Shown: positions 8,661-16,775 of the stretch, one piece after another | Layout of the letters: each line of letters starts with the position of its first letter | How positions within the stretch are numbered: position 1 is the stretch's first letter | Assembly (NCBI RefSeq): GCF_004135605.1 | Contig: NZ_SDPT01000002.1 | Location: 930,001 to 994,000 of the forward strand | DNA length: 64,000 nt | Origin: Sphingomonas desiccabilis | GTDB lineage: Bacteria; Pseudomonadota; Alphaproteobacteria; Sphingomonadales; Sphingomonadaceae | Direction of reading: 5' to 3' | The notes under the pieces: generated by a model | Database searches by the model: none | Told to the model about the DNA's origin: nothing | Seen by the model: only the letters and a program-made list of their open reading frames with translations | Position numbers and translations under genes: made by a program

Positions 8661-8790
8661 TTGGCAACTCTCTCAGGCTGCGTGCGCATGCAGAAGTCGC
8701 CACGTTTGGAATGCCCGATGTGGTCGGGGGGAACGCGACGATTGATCGCGGGATACGAGCCCCCTATCAGCAAGGTTTGGAGGTACGCAG

Positions 8791-9246
8791 TTGATCGAAC
8801 AAGAGCAGGAAAACAGCGTCTCGCTCGGCGTCCTCGACTCCTTGGTCGGATACCACATGCGTCGTCTGTCGACGCTGTTCGCGACGGACTTCGCGAGTGC
8901 GGTCGGAGACCTCGGGCTTCGCCAGGTGCTGTTCGGAATCCTGTCGATCGTGGGCGGCAACCCCGGCATCAACCAGGGCGAGGTCGGCAAGGCGCTCGGC
9001 ATCCAGCGGGCGAACATGGTGAGCCTGGTCAACGAACTGGTCGACCGGGAGCTGCTCGATCGGCGGGTTGCGGCCGAGGACCGGCGCGCCTTCGAGCTGC
9101 GCCTGACCGCCGCCGGCGAACGCTGTGTCGACGAGGCGATCGGCCGCATCCGCCAGCACGAGGACAAGCTGCTTTCCGACCTTTCGCCTCCGGAGCGGGC
9201 GAAGCTGATTCAGCTCCTGTCGCGGATTGGCGCCAGCGGCGGCTGA
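8791..9246 (+). CDS. MarR-family transcriptional regulator (FerC-like by position)
   Basis: A 151-residue MarR-type winged-helix protein. The recognition region is INQGEVGKALGIQRANMVSL and the wing is RRVAAEDRRAFELRLTAAG. It starts with TTG at 8791, chosen because GGAGG stands six bases upstream and no in-frame ATG is nearby. It sits directly upstream of the aldehyde dehydrogenase, ferB and ferA genes in the same direction. In Sphingobium SYK-6 a MarR-type repressor, FerC, controls ferBA in response to hydroxycinnamoyl-CoA, so this gene is the best FerC candidate here; that assignment is by context only. Confidence 0.85.
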   Translation: MIEQEQENSVSLGVLDSLVGYHMRRLSTLFATDFASAVGDLGLRQVLFGILSIVGGNPGINQGEVGKALGIQRANMVSLVNELVDRELLDRRVAAEDRRAFELRLTAAGERCVDEAIGRIRQHEDKLLSDLSPPERAKLIQLLSRIGASGG

Positions 9247-9265
9247 TCGCGCGCAATTCATAGCG

Positions 9266-9279
9266 CGATAGCGCTTGCA
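9266..9279. promoter_or_regulatory. LacI-type operator, site 4, over a -35 element
   Basis: CGATAGCGCTTGCA matches site 1 at 12 of 14 positions. It overlaps the -35 of a candidate promoter TTGCAC (9275-9280), N16, TATGCT (9297-9302) in front of the aldehyde dehydrogenase. Confidence 0.6.
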
Positions 9280-9288
9280 CCTCTCGCC

Positions 9289-9300
9289 CATATCGATATG
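9289..9300. promoter_or_regulatory. perfect 12-bp palindrome CATATCGATATG
   Basis: A perfect palindrome between the MarR gene and the aldehyde dehydrogenase, overlapping the candidate -10. It is a plausible operator for the adjacent MarR regulator. Confidence 0.45.
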
Positions 9301-9330
9301 CTCCATAACAAATAAGAACAAGGAGCGGAG

Positions 9331-10761
9331 ATGGCTGAGGCAGATCCCATGGCGGCGAACGGCGCTGCTACGTTCACGCGCAACAACCCGGTGACTGGAG
9401 AAGTCGCGACCACGTCTCCGGCGCAGACGCCCGAGCAGGCGAGTGCCGCGTGCGACGCGGCGGAGGCGGCGTTCCCGGCCTGGAGCGTGTTGGGTCCCAA
9501 TGCGCGGCGCGCGGCGCTCAACAAGGCGGCGGTGGCACTGGAAGCGCGCGCCGACGCGTTCGTCGATGCGATGATGTCGGAAATCGGGGCGACGGAGGGC
9601 TGGGCCCGTTTCAACCTGATGCTGGCGGCCGGGATGATCCGCGAGGCCGCGGCGTTGACGACGCAGATCGCGGGAGAGGTCATCCCCTCCGACAAGCCGG
9701 GGTGCATCGCCATGGCGCTGCGGGAGCCGGCCGGTGTGGTGGTGGGCATCGCCCCTTGGAATGCGCCGATCATCCTGGGCGTGCGGGCGATCGCGACGCC
9801 GCTCGCCTGCGGCAACACGGTGGTGCTCAAGGCATCCGAGCAATGCCCGCGCACGCACCAGCTGATCGTCGAGAGCTTTGCGGAGGCGTTGCCGGAAGGC
9901 GTCGTGCAGATCGTCACCAACGCGCCGGCCGATGCGGCCGACGTGGTAGGCGCGCTGATCGACCATCCGGCCGTGCGCCGCGTGAACTTCACCGGATCGA
10001 CCCATGTCGGGCGCATCATCGCCAAGCGCTGCGCCGAGCATCTGAAGCCGGTGCTGCTGGAACTGGGCGGCAAGGCGCCGTTGCTGGTGCTGGAGGATGC
10101 CGACCTCGACGAGGCGGTCAAGGCCGCGGCGTTCGGCGCGTTCATGAACCAAGGCCAGATCTGCATGTCGACCGAGCGGATCATCGTGGTGGAGGCCGTC
10201 GCCGATGCCTTTGCAGAGAAGTTCGCGGCGAAAGTCGGCACGATGCCGGTGGGCGATCCCCGCGCGGGCAAGACGCCGCTGGGTGCGGTGGTGGACGCCA
10301 AGACCGTCGATTGCGTCCGCGGCCTGATCGAGGATGCGCTGGCGAACGGTGCCCGGCAGCTGATCGGCGGGGATGCGGACGGCGTGTTGATGCCGGCGCA
10401 TGTGATCGACCATGTCACCCCCGACATGCGGCTGTTCCGCGACGAGAGCTTTGGCCCGGTCGTCGGCATCGTCCGCGCACGGGACGAGGCGCACGCGATC
10501 GAACTCGCCAACGACACCGAATACGGCCTGTCGGCGGCGGTGTTCACCCGCGACACCGCGCGCGGCCTGCGCGTCGCGCGGGAGATCAAGTCGGGCATCT
10601 GCCACGTGAACGGGCCGACCGTGCATGACGAGCCGCAGATGCCGTTCGGAGGCGTCAAAGGCTCCGGCTACGGCCGGTTCGGCGGCAAGGCCGGGATCGA
10701 CGCGTTCACCGAGCTTCGCTGGATCACCATCGAGACGCAGCCGGGCCGCTTCCCGATCTGA
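9331..10761 (+). CDS. NAD(P)-dependent aromatic aldehyde dehydrogenase (vanillin dehydrogenase-like)
   Basis: A 476-residue aldehyde dehydrogenase of the vanillin/benzaldehyde/salicylaldehyde type, oxidising an aldehyde to its acid. The signature residues are present: Asn144 in PWNAPI, Glu244 in ELGGKAP and the nucleophile Cys278 in GQICMS. FTGSTHVG belongs to the cofactor-binding region. Length is normal. AGGAGCGGAG precedes the ATG. It is followed 66 bp later by ferB, whose enzyme releases vanillin from feruloyl-CoA or 4-hydroxybenzaldehyde from coumaroyl-CoA, so oxidation of these aldehydes to vanillate and 4-hydroxybenzoate is the natural role. Control by both the LacI-type and MarR-type regulators is suggested by the overlapping sites upstream. 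Confidence 0.9.
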   Translation: MAEADPMAANGAATFTRNNPVTGEVATTSPAQTPEQASAACDAAEAAFPAWSVLGPNARRAALNKAAVALEARADAFVDAMMSEIGATEGWARFNLMLAAGMIREAAALTTQIAGEVIPSDKPGCIAMALREPAGVVVGIAPWNAPIILGVRAIATPLACGNTVVLKASEQCPRTHQLIVESFAEALPEGVVQIVTNAPADAADVVGALIDHPAVRRVNFTGSTHVGRIIAKRCAEHLKPVLLELGGKAPLLVLEDADLDEAVKAAAFGAFMNQGQICMSTERIIVVEAVADAFAEKFAAKVGTMPVGDPRAGKTPLGAVVDAKTVDCVRGLIEDALANGARQLIGGDADGVLMPAHVIDHVTPDMRLFRDESFGPVVGIVRARDEAHAIELANDTEYGLSAAVFTRDTARGLRVAREIKSGICHVNGPTVHDEPQMPFGGVKGSGYGRFGGKAGIDAFTELRWITIETQPGRFPI

Positions 10762-10827
10762 CGCGAACCCAGTTTCAAACCATCATCCCCGTTGCGGATC
10801 GCCCGCAGCGGACCGGAGAGTTACGCC

Positions 10828-11664
10828 ATGAGCATCGAACGTACCGAAGAGGAAACCGTCGCCTACACCGTCGAGGACGGCATCGCCTGGGTGAGCTTCA
10901 ATCGCCCGGAAAAGCGCAATGCCATGAGCCCCAGGCTCAATCGCCAGATGGGCCGCGTTCTCGATGAACTGGAATTCCGGGACGACGTGGGCGTGCTGGT
11001 GCTGACCGGCGAGGGTGTCGCCTGGTCTGCCGGCATGGACCTGAAGGAGTATTTTCGCGACACCGAGGCAGAGGGCCTCAAGGGCACGCGCAAGGCGCAG
11101 CGCGAAAGCTATGGCTGGTGGCGGCGGCTGCGCTGGTACCAGAAGCCGACGATCGCGATGGTCAACGGCTGGTGCTTCGGCGGCGGCTATGGCCCGTTGT
11201 TCGCGTGCGACCTCGCCTTTGCGGCGGACGAAGCGCAGTTCGGCCTGTCGGAGATCAACTGGGGCATCCTTCCGGGTGGCGGCGCCACCAAGGTCGCGGT
11301 CGAGCTGCTGCCGTTCCGCAAGGCGATGTACCACGCGATGATGGGCGAGAACGTCGACGGCAAGACCGCCGCGGAGTGGGGACTGGTCAACGAGGCCGTG
11401 CCGCTCGCCGATTTGAAGGCGCGGGTGACCGAAGTGGCCAAGGTGCTGCTGGCGAAGAACCCCGTGGCGCTGAAGGCGACCAAGGATGCCGTGCGGCGCG
11501 TAGGGGGGATGACCTATGACGAGGCCGAGGATTACCTGATCCGCGCGCAGGAAGCGGCCAACAGCTACGACAGCGAGGGCCGCAAGGAAGGCATCAAGCA
11601 GTTCATCGACGACAAGACGTACAAGCCGGGCCTCGGCGCGTACGACAAGTCCAAGCAGCGCTGA
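10828..11664 (+). CDS. ferB: hydroxycinnamoyl-CoA hydratase-lyase (feruloyl-CoA hydratase/lyase)
   Basis: A 278-residue crotonase-fold enzyme that hydrates feruloyl-, caffeoyl- or p-coumaroyl-CoA and splits off acetyl-CoA to give vanillin or the matching aldehyde. It carries family-specific stretches: NRPEKRNAMSP, the oxyanion-hole segment SAGMDLKEYF (67-76), IAMVNGWCFGGGY and FGLSEINWGI. Glu142 corresponds to the catalytic Glu of the Pseudomonas enzyme. The C-terminus ends KPGLGAY, typical of this group and not of general enoyl-CoA hydratases. I use the ATG at 10828 with GGAGAG upstream. It is followed 12 bp later by ferA, the CoA ligase that makes its substrate. Confidence 0.95.
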   Translation: MSIERTEEETVAYTVEDGIAWVSFNRPEKRNAMSPRLNRQMGRVLDELEFRDDVGVLVLTGEGVAWSAGMDLKEYFRDTEAEGLKGTRKAQRESYGWWRRLRWYQKPTIAMVNGWCFGGGYGPLFACDLAFAADEAQFGLSEINWGILPGGGATKVAVELLPFRKAMYHAMMGENVDGKTAAEWGLVNEAVPLADLKARVTEVAKVLLAKNPVALKATKDAVRRVGGMTYDEAEDYLIRAQEAANSYDSEGRKEGIKQFIDDKTYKPGLGAYDKSKQR

Positions 11665-11676
11665 GGAGAGGGCGCC

Positions 11677-13824
11677 ATGCCGGTCGAGACGCTCGAAGCG
11701 CCTGTTCAATCCAGCGCGGAGCGGTCGATCGACCGGCTGCTGCGCCCGCGATCCGTCGCCATTGTCGGTGCCTCCGAAAAGCCCGGGGCGCTCGGCGCCT
11801 CGGTGCTCGCCAACCTGGAACGCAACGGCTTTGCCGGGGAAATCCACCTCATCAATCCCAAGCGTCCCGAGATCGCCGGACGCGCATGCCTGCCCGGCAT
11901 CGAGGCGTTGCCGTGGGGCGTCGACGCGGCGGTCCTCGCCATCCCGCGCGCAGGCGTGGTAGATGCGGTCCGCCAGCTTGCAGCGCGCGGCGTCGGTTCG
12001 GCGGTGATCTTTTCGGCGGGCTTTGCCGAAGGGGGTGAGGCCGGGCTTGCCGAACAGCGCAACATCGCCCGGATTGCCGCCGAGGCCGGCATGTTGATCG
12101 AAGGCCCCAACTGCCTGGGGATGGTCAACCACTATGACGGTGTGCCCCTGACCTTTGTCGAGACCGCGGTGACCCCGCCGGTCGGCGAAGCAGCGGGTAT
12201 CGGCATCGTGTCGCAATCGGGTGCGATGGCGGCGGTGCTCGGCACCACCATCGCTTCGCGCGGGCTGGGGCTCACCTTCTCCGTTTCCACCGGTAACGAG
12301 GCGGGAAGCGGCGTCGAGGATTACGTCGAATATCTGGCAGGCGACGCCGGCACCCGCGTGATCGCGATGATCGTCGAGCAGTTTCGCCAGCCGCGGCGGT
12401 TCCTGGCAGCGGCTCGCGCCGCCGCGGCTGCCGGCAAGACGATCGTGCTGCTGCACCCCGGCAAGTCGAGCGCTGCGCGGGAAAGTGCGGCCACGCATAC
12501 CGGGGCGATGGCCGGAGATTATGCCGTCATGCGGCTGCTGGTCGCCCAGGCGGGCGTCGTCGTTGCCGAGACGCTCGAGGAACTCAGCGACATTGCCGAG
12601 ATCGTCGTGCGCAGCCCGGCGCTGCCCTCCGGCGGCACGGCGGTGCTGGGCGAGTCCGGCGCCTTCAAGGCGCTGATGCTCGACCTCGCCGAGGAACTGG
12701 CGCTGCCGCTCCCTGCGTTGACGGACGCCTGTTCGCCGGTGTTGCGGGCGGCGCTGCCGGAGTTCGTCGGCGTCAGCAATCCCCTCGACCTGACGGCGCA
12801 GGGGCTGGTCGATCCGGACCTCTATGCGCGCACGCTGACGGCGCTGTTCGGCGACGACCGCATCGGCACCATCATCATCGGGATCATCCAGACCGACCCC
12901 GTCACCATCGGCATCAAGGTGCCGCCGATCCTGCGCGCGATGCAGGAACGCACGGGCGACAAGCCCGTGATCTTCGCCGGCCTGGACGAGGGCGCACCGA
13001 TACCCGCCGAGCATGTCGAGGCGCTGCGGTCGCTGGGCATTCCCTATTTCCCGGCAAGCGAGCGCGCACTTCGCGCCGTCACCCGCCTGATCCGGGCGCA
13101 GGCGGCGTCGCCACAGGAAGCCACGCCATCGGGGGCGGCCGCGCTGCGCCTTCCGGAGGCCGGAGGCGTCATCCCCGAACACGCGGCGAAGTCGCTGCTG
13201 GCGCCGTTGGGCTTCGCCTTTCCACCTTCGCATCTCGCCACGAGCCCGGCCGAGGCGCGGTCGCTGGCCGAGAGGCTCGGCTTCCCCGTGGTCCTGAAGG
13301 CCCAGTCGAGCGCGCTCAGCCACAAGTCGGACGCGGGCGGCGTGCTGCTCAATCTCGGCGACGCCGCCGCGGTCGAAGCGGGATGGCACCGGATGGTGGC
13401 GGAGGTCGCCGGTCACCTGCCGGACGTCGCGCTCGACGGCATCCTGGTCGAGAAGATGGGCGAGCGCGGGGCGGAACTGATCGTCGGCGCGCGCAGCGAC
13501 CCCGACTGGGGACCCGTGATCCTGGTCGGCTTCGGCGGGGTCCAGGCGGAGATCCTGAAGGACGTTCGCCTGATCGCGCCCGGCATGTCGCGGAGCGCGA
13601 TCCTGGCGGAGATCGGGCAGTTGAAGGCGGCGGCACTGCTGCACGGCTGGCGCGGCTCGCCGGCGCTCGACCTGGATGCGCTCGCCGCCTTGGTCGAGCG
13701 GCTGGGGGCTGTCATGCTCGCCAATCCGCGCATCCGCGAAATCGATCTCAACCCGGTGATCCTGTACCCTCGCGAACAGGGCGCGGTGGCGCTGGATGCG
13801 CTGATGCTGGTCGATCCGAACTAG
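11677..13824 (+). CDS. ferA: feruloyl-CoA synthetase, ADP-forming acyl-CoA ligase type
   Basis: A 715-residue ligase of the NDP-forming acyl-CoA synthetase superfamily, which activates an acid with ATP and CoA through a phosphohistidine. The N-terminal CoA-binding domain starts at PRSVAIVGASEKPGALG. The likely phosphorylated His274 lies in ATHTGAMAGD. The C-terminal ATP-grasp part begins around residue 500 and includes VVLKAQSSALSHKSDAGGV and VGFGG. FerA of Sphingobium SYK-6 is, to my knowledge, of this type rather than an AMP-forming Fcs. Adjacency to ferB makes hydroxycinnamates the likely substrates. GAGGAGAGG precedes the ATG. The next gene, an aromatic-acid permease, follows by 41 bp. 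Confidence 0.88.
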   Translation: MPVETLEAPVQSSAERSIDRLLRPRSVAIVGASEKPGALGASVLANLERNGFAGEIHLINPKRPEIAGRACLPGIEALPWGVDAAVLAIPRAGVVDAVRQLAARGVGSAVIFSAGFAEGGEAGLAEQRNIARIAAEAGMLIEGPNCLGMVNHYDGVPLTFVETAVTPPVGEAAGIGIVSQSGAMAAVLGTTIASRGLGLTFSVSTGNEAGSGVEDYVEYLAGDAGTRVIAMIVEQFRQPRRFLAAARAAAAAGKTIVLLHPGKSSAARESAATHTGAMAGDYAVMRLLVAQAGVVVAETLEELSDIAEIVVRSPALPSGGTAVLGESGAFKALMLDLAEELALPLPALTDACSPVLRAALPEFVGVSNPLDLTAQGLVDPDLYARTLTALFGDDRIGTIIIGIIQTDPVTIGIKVPPILRAMQERTGDKPVIFAGLDEGAPIPAEHVEALRSLGIPYFPASERALRAVTRLIRAQAASPQEATPSGAAALRLPEAGGVIPEHAAKSLLAPLGFAFPPSHLATSPAEARSLAERLGFPVVLKAQSSALSHKSDAGGVLLNLGDAAAVEAGWHRMVAEVAGHLPDVALDGILVEKMGERGAELIVGARSDPDWGPVILVGFGGVQAEILKDVRLIAPGMSRSAILAEIGQLKAAALLHGWRGSPALDLDALAALVERLGAVMLANPRIREIDLNPVILYPREQGAVALDALMLVDPN

Positions 13825-13865
13825 AGGGCGAGGGCGGTCAGGCCGGCGGCGGGGGAGGAGACGAC

Positions 13866-15179
13866 ATGCAGCAAGATCCGCGGGTGATCCTGGATCGGGA
13901 GCCGATGCGCCGGCTGCAGGTGCTCGCGGTGGGCCTGTGCGTGCTGCTCAACGCGCTCGATGGCTTCGACGTGCTGGCGATCAGCTTCGCCTCGCCGGGG
14001 ATTGCCGCCGAATGGGGCATCGACCGGGCGGCGCTGGGCCTTGTCCTGTCGATGGAGCTGATCGGCATGGCGGTGGGCTCGGTGCTGATCGGCAACCTTG
14101 CCGACCGGATCGGGCGCCGGCCGACGATCCTGGGCTGCCTGGTGGTGATGGCGGTGGGCATGGCGGCGGCGCCGCTTTCGGGCAGCGTGTTCGCGCTTTC
14201 GATGATCCGGCTGTTCACGGGCCTGGGCATCGGCGGCATGCTCGCGTGCACCAACGCGATGGTCGCCGAGTTCGCGAACCTGCGCAATCGCGCGCTGGCG
14301 GTGGCGGTGATGGCGGCGGGTTATCCGGTCGGCGCGATCGTCGGCGGATCGATCGCGTCCGCGCTGCTCGCCAGCGGAGGGTGGCGCGACGTCTTCACCT
14401 TCGGGGCGTGCGTGACGGCCTTGTTCCTGCCGCTGACCTGGTGGCTGCTGCCCGAATCGATCGGCTTCCTGGTCCAGAAGCGTCCACCCAACGCCCTGGC
14501 GCGGGTCAACCAGACGCTGAGCAAGATGGGACATGCGACGGTGGACGCGCTGCCCGCACCGGTCACGGGCACCGCCGCTTCCCTGCGCGCGCTGTTCTCG
14601 CCGGGACTGGTGGGCACGACCGTGCTGCTGACGGCAGCCTATTTCGCGCACATCATGACCTTCTACTTCATCCTGAAGTGGGTGCCCAAGATCGTCGTCG
14701 ACATGGGCTACGCGCCCTCGACCGCCGGCGGGGTGCTGGTGTGGGCGAATGTCGGCGGGCTGGCCGGTGCGCTGGCCCTCAGCCTGCTCACGCGACGGGT
14801 GCCGCTGCGGTTGCTCATTCTAGTCGCGCTGATCGGATCGGCGGCGATGGTCGCGTGGTTCGGCCAGGGGCAGGACAGCCTGCGCGGACTTGCGCTGGTG
14901 GCGGCATGCGCCGGCTTCTTCACCAACGCCGGCGTGGTCGGCCTCTATGCTCTGATCGCGCAGGCGTTCCCGACGGCCGTGCGAGGCAGCGGCACCGGCT
15001 TTGTCATCGGGATCGGGCGCGGCGGAGCGGCGCTCGGCCCGATCGTCGCCGGCGCGCTGTTCGCGGCCGGCGCGAGCCTGCCGATGGTCGCGATCTGCAT
15101 GGCGCTGGGTTCCGGGATCGCGGCAGTCGCCCTGCTGGCGCTGACTCGCCGCCGGCAGGTGGGCGGCGCCACCGCCTGA
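13866..15179 (+). CDS. MFS aromatic-acid:H+ symporter (AAHS family)
   Basis: A 437-residue inner-membrane permease with about twelve helices. The first helix contains LNALDGFDVLAISFASP, the DGFD motif typical of PcaK/BenK-type aromatic acid symporters. The loop between helices 2 and 3 carries GNLADRIGRRPT, the standard MFS motif. The second half has LVWANVGGLAGALA and a conserved RGSGTGFVIGIGRGG segment. GGGGGAGGAG precedes the ATG. It follows ferB-ferA in the same direction, so uptake of ferulate, p-coumarate, vanillate or 4-hydroxybenzoate is likely; which one cannot be told from sequence. Confidence 0.9.
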   Translation: MQQDPRVILDREPMRRLQVLAVGLCVLLNALDGFDVLAISFASPGIAAEWGIDRAALGLVLSMELIGMAVGSVLIGNLADRIGRRPTILGCLVVMAVGMAAAPLSGSVFALSMIRLFTGLGIGGMLACTNAMVAEFANLRNRALAVAVMAAGYPVGAIVGGSIASALLASGGWRDVFTFGACVTALFLPLTWWLLPESIGFLVQKRPPNALARVNQTLSKMGHATVDALPAPVTGTAASLRALFSPGLVGTTVLLTAAYFAHIMTFYFILKWVPKIVVDMGYAPSTAGGVLVWANVGGLAGALALSLLTRRVPLRLLILVALIGSAAMVAWFGQGQDSLRGLALVAACAGFFTNAGVVGLYALIAQAFPTAVRGSGTGFVIGIGRGGAALGPIVAGALFAAGASLPMVAICMALGSGIAAVALLALTRRRQVGGATA

Positions 15180-15201
15180 CGCTTGCCCAGCGCCGGGGGA
15201 G

Positions 15202-15224
15202 GCGTCATGCCGGGTGCATGACGC
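15202..15224 (+). promoter_or_regulatory. hairpin with a 4-codon leader ORF overlapping the marR start
   Basis: Arms GCGTCATG and CATGACGC pair across seven bases. An ATG at 15207, well spaced behind GGGGGAGG, opens a frame Met-Pro-Gly-Ala that stops at 15219-15221, overlapping the regulator ATG at 15218. The hairpin therefore covers both starts, which suggests translational coupling or control. Confidence 0.4.
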
Positions 15225-15664
15225 AGCTCGACCTCGACCGGTACGTCCCGTTCTTCCTCTCCTCGATCGGCAACAAGCTCTCTCGCGGAGCCTCGCGGGT
15301 GTATCTCGCGCGCTTTGGCGTGGGCGTGAACGAGTGGCGGCTGCTCGCCAACCTGAAGGTCCAGGGCAGGGCGACCGCGGGCGCCATCTGCCAGGCGAGC
15401 GGGATCGACAAGGCGGCCGCGAGCCGGGCGGTGGGGCGGCTCGACGCGCTCGGCTGCATCGACACCATCGAGACCCGCGACGGGCGCGCCCGCCTGCTGG
15501 CGCTGACACCCGCGGGCGAGGCGCTGCACGACCGGATCATCGATGCCGCGCTGGAACGCGAACGCGTGCTGCTGACCGGCTTCGACGAGGCCGAGCGGTC
15601 GCAGCTCATCGGGTTGCTGCGTCGGCTCTACGCCAATGTCGGGGTGCTCGACGGGGATAGTTGA
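15218..15664 (+). CDS. MarR-family transcriptional regulator
   Basis: A 148-residue winged-helix regulator. The DNA-binding part includes GAICQASGIDKAAASRAVGRLDALG followed by the wing RDGRARLLALTPAG; both are standard for MarR proteins. It sits between the permease and the vanA-like gene, in the same direction as both. An 18-bp perfect palindrome overlapping its own stop codon and the -35 of vanA is a fitting operator. It therefore probably represses the Rieske demethylase genes and responds to vanillate or a related acid. The ribosome site is 15 bases from the ATG, unusually far, and a 4-codon leader ORF lies in between. Confidence 0.87.
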   Translation: MTQLDLDRYVPFFLSSIGNKLSRGASRVYLARFGVGVNEWRLLANLKVQGRATAGAICQASGIDKAAASRAVGRLDALGCIDTIETRDGRARLLALTPAGEALHDRIIDAALERERVLLTGFDEAERSQLIGLLRRLYANVGVLDGDS

Positions 15665-15675
15665 CATGTCAACTA
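15658..15675. promoter_or_regulatory. 18-bp perfect palindrome over the vanA -35, likely MarR operator
   Basis: TAGTTGACATGTCAACTA is self-complementary over its whole length. It includes the marR stop codon and the -35 TTGACA (15661-15666) of a candidate promoter with N17 and TGATCT (15684-15689) as -10. Confidence 0.7.
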
Positions 15676-15734
15676 AACTGGCGTGATCTGTTTGCAGGCT
15701 TCCGGTCGAGGAGCCGTGTCGCACGGAGAGTCGC

Positions 15735-16775
15735 ATGTTCCTGAAGAACCGCTGGTATGTCGCCGCCTGGGACCATGAGGTCGATCGCCAACCGATGGGG
15801 CGCACCATCTGTGGCGAACCCATCGTCCTGTACCGCAAGTTCGATCGGTCGATCGCGGCGCTGCAGGATGCCTGCCCGCACCGGCTGCTGCCGCTGTCGA
15901 TGGGGATCAAGGAAGGCGACAATCTGCGCTGTCGCTACCACGGCATGTTGTTCTCGCCCGACGGCGCGGTGCTCGAAATGCCGATCAAGACGGAGCGCCC
16001 GAACCAGGGCGCCTGCGCGCGCAGCTATCCCGTGGTCGAGCGGCACCGGCTGATCTGGGTGTGGATCGGCGAGGCCGCGCAGGCGGATCCGGCGCTGATC
16101 CCCGATTTCTGGCCCTGCTCGCATCCCGATTGGACCTTTGATGGCGGCTACTACCCCATCAAGTGCGACTATCGGCTGGTGATCGACAATCTCATGGACC
16201 TGACGCACGAGACCTACACCCACCAGGGATCGATCGGACAACCCGAGCTGATGGAAGCGCCCATCCATACGGAGGTGCGTGGCGAGGAAGTGTTCGTCAC
16301 GCGCTGGATGCCGGGGGTTAATGCGCCGCCGTTCTGGCGGGACGCGCTGAAGAAGGAAGGGCCGGTCGATCGCTGGCAGATCTGCCAGTATATCGCGCCA
16401 TCCTCGATCCTGATCGACGTGGGCGTGGCACCCATCGGCGCCGGGGCCACGATCGCGAACCACGACCAGGGCGTGCGGGGCATGGTCATCGACGCGCTGA
16501 CGCCGGAGACGGAAACCTCGACCCATTATTTCTGGGGCATGGCGCGCAACTTCGACATTCGCGACCAGGGCTTTACCGAGCGCTTCAAGGCGCAGCAGGG
16601 GCGGGTGTTCGCAGAGGACGTTGAGGTGCTGGAGGCGCAGCAGCGGTCGATCGAGGCCAATCCGACGATGAAACTGCGCGCCTTTTCGATCGATTCCGGG
16701 GGCGTGCGGTCGCGCCTGCTGCTCGAGCGCCTGATCAAGGCACAGGCGGCTCCGAGCCTGGAAGCCGCTGAGTGA
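15735..16775 (+). CDS. vanA: vanillate O-demethylase oxygenase subunit (Rieske type)
   Basis: A 346-residue Rieske non-haem iron oxygenase that removes the methyl group of vanillate to give protocatechuate and formaldehyde. The Rieske [2Fe-2S] ligands are Cys47, His49, Cys66 and His69 (ACPHR and CRYHGM). The mononuclear iron ligands are His158 and His163 in NLMDLTHETYTH. Segments NAPPFWRDAL, VDRWQIC and YFWGMARNF are typical of VanA. Dicamba demethylase-like enzymes are the main alternative. It overlaps the reductase gene by 4 bp. Unlike the usual vanAB pair the partner is not a VanB-type flavin-ferredoxin protein. Sphingomonads often use the folate-dependent LigM for this step instead. Confidence 0.88.
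   Translation: MFLKNRWYVAAWDHEVDRQPMGRTICGEPIVLYRKFDRSIAALQDACPHRLLPLSMGIKEGDNLRCRYHGMLFSPDGAVLEMPIKTERPNQGACARSYPVVERHRLIWVWIGEAAQADPALIPDFWPCSHPDWTFDGGYYPIKCDYRLVIDNLMDLTHETYTHQGSIGQPELMEAPIHTEVRGEEVFVTRWMPGVNAPPFWRDALKKEGPVDRWQICQYIAPSSILIDVGVAPIGAGATIANHDQGVRGMVIDALTPETETSTHYFWGMARNFDIRDQGFTERFKAQQGRVFAEDVEVLEAQQRSIEANPTMKLRAFSIDSGGVRSRLLLERLIKAQAAPSLEAAE

Noticed and set aside
10783-13644. 953-codon open frame antisense to ferB and ferA
   Set aside because: It is a high-GC shadow: the sense strand carries clear catalytic motifs, and the antisense product is His/Arg/Asp-rich without recognisable domains.
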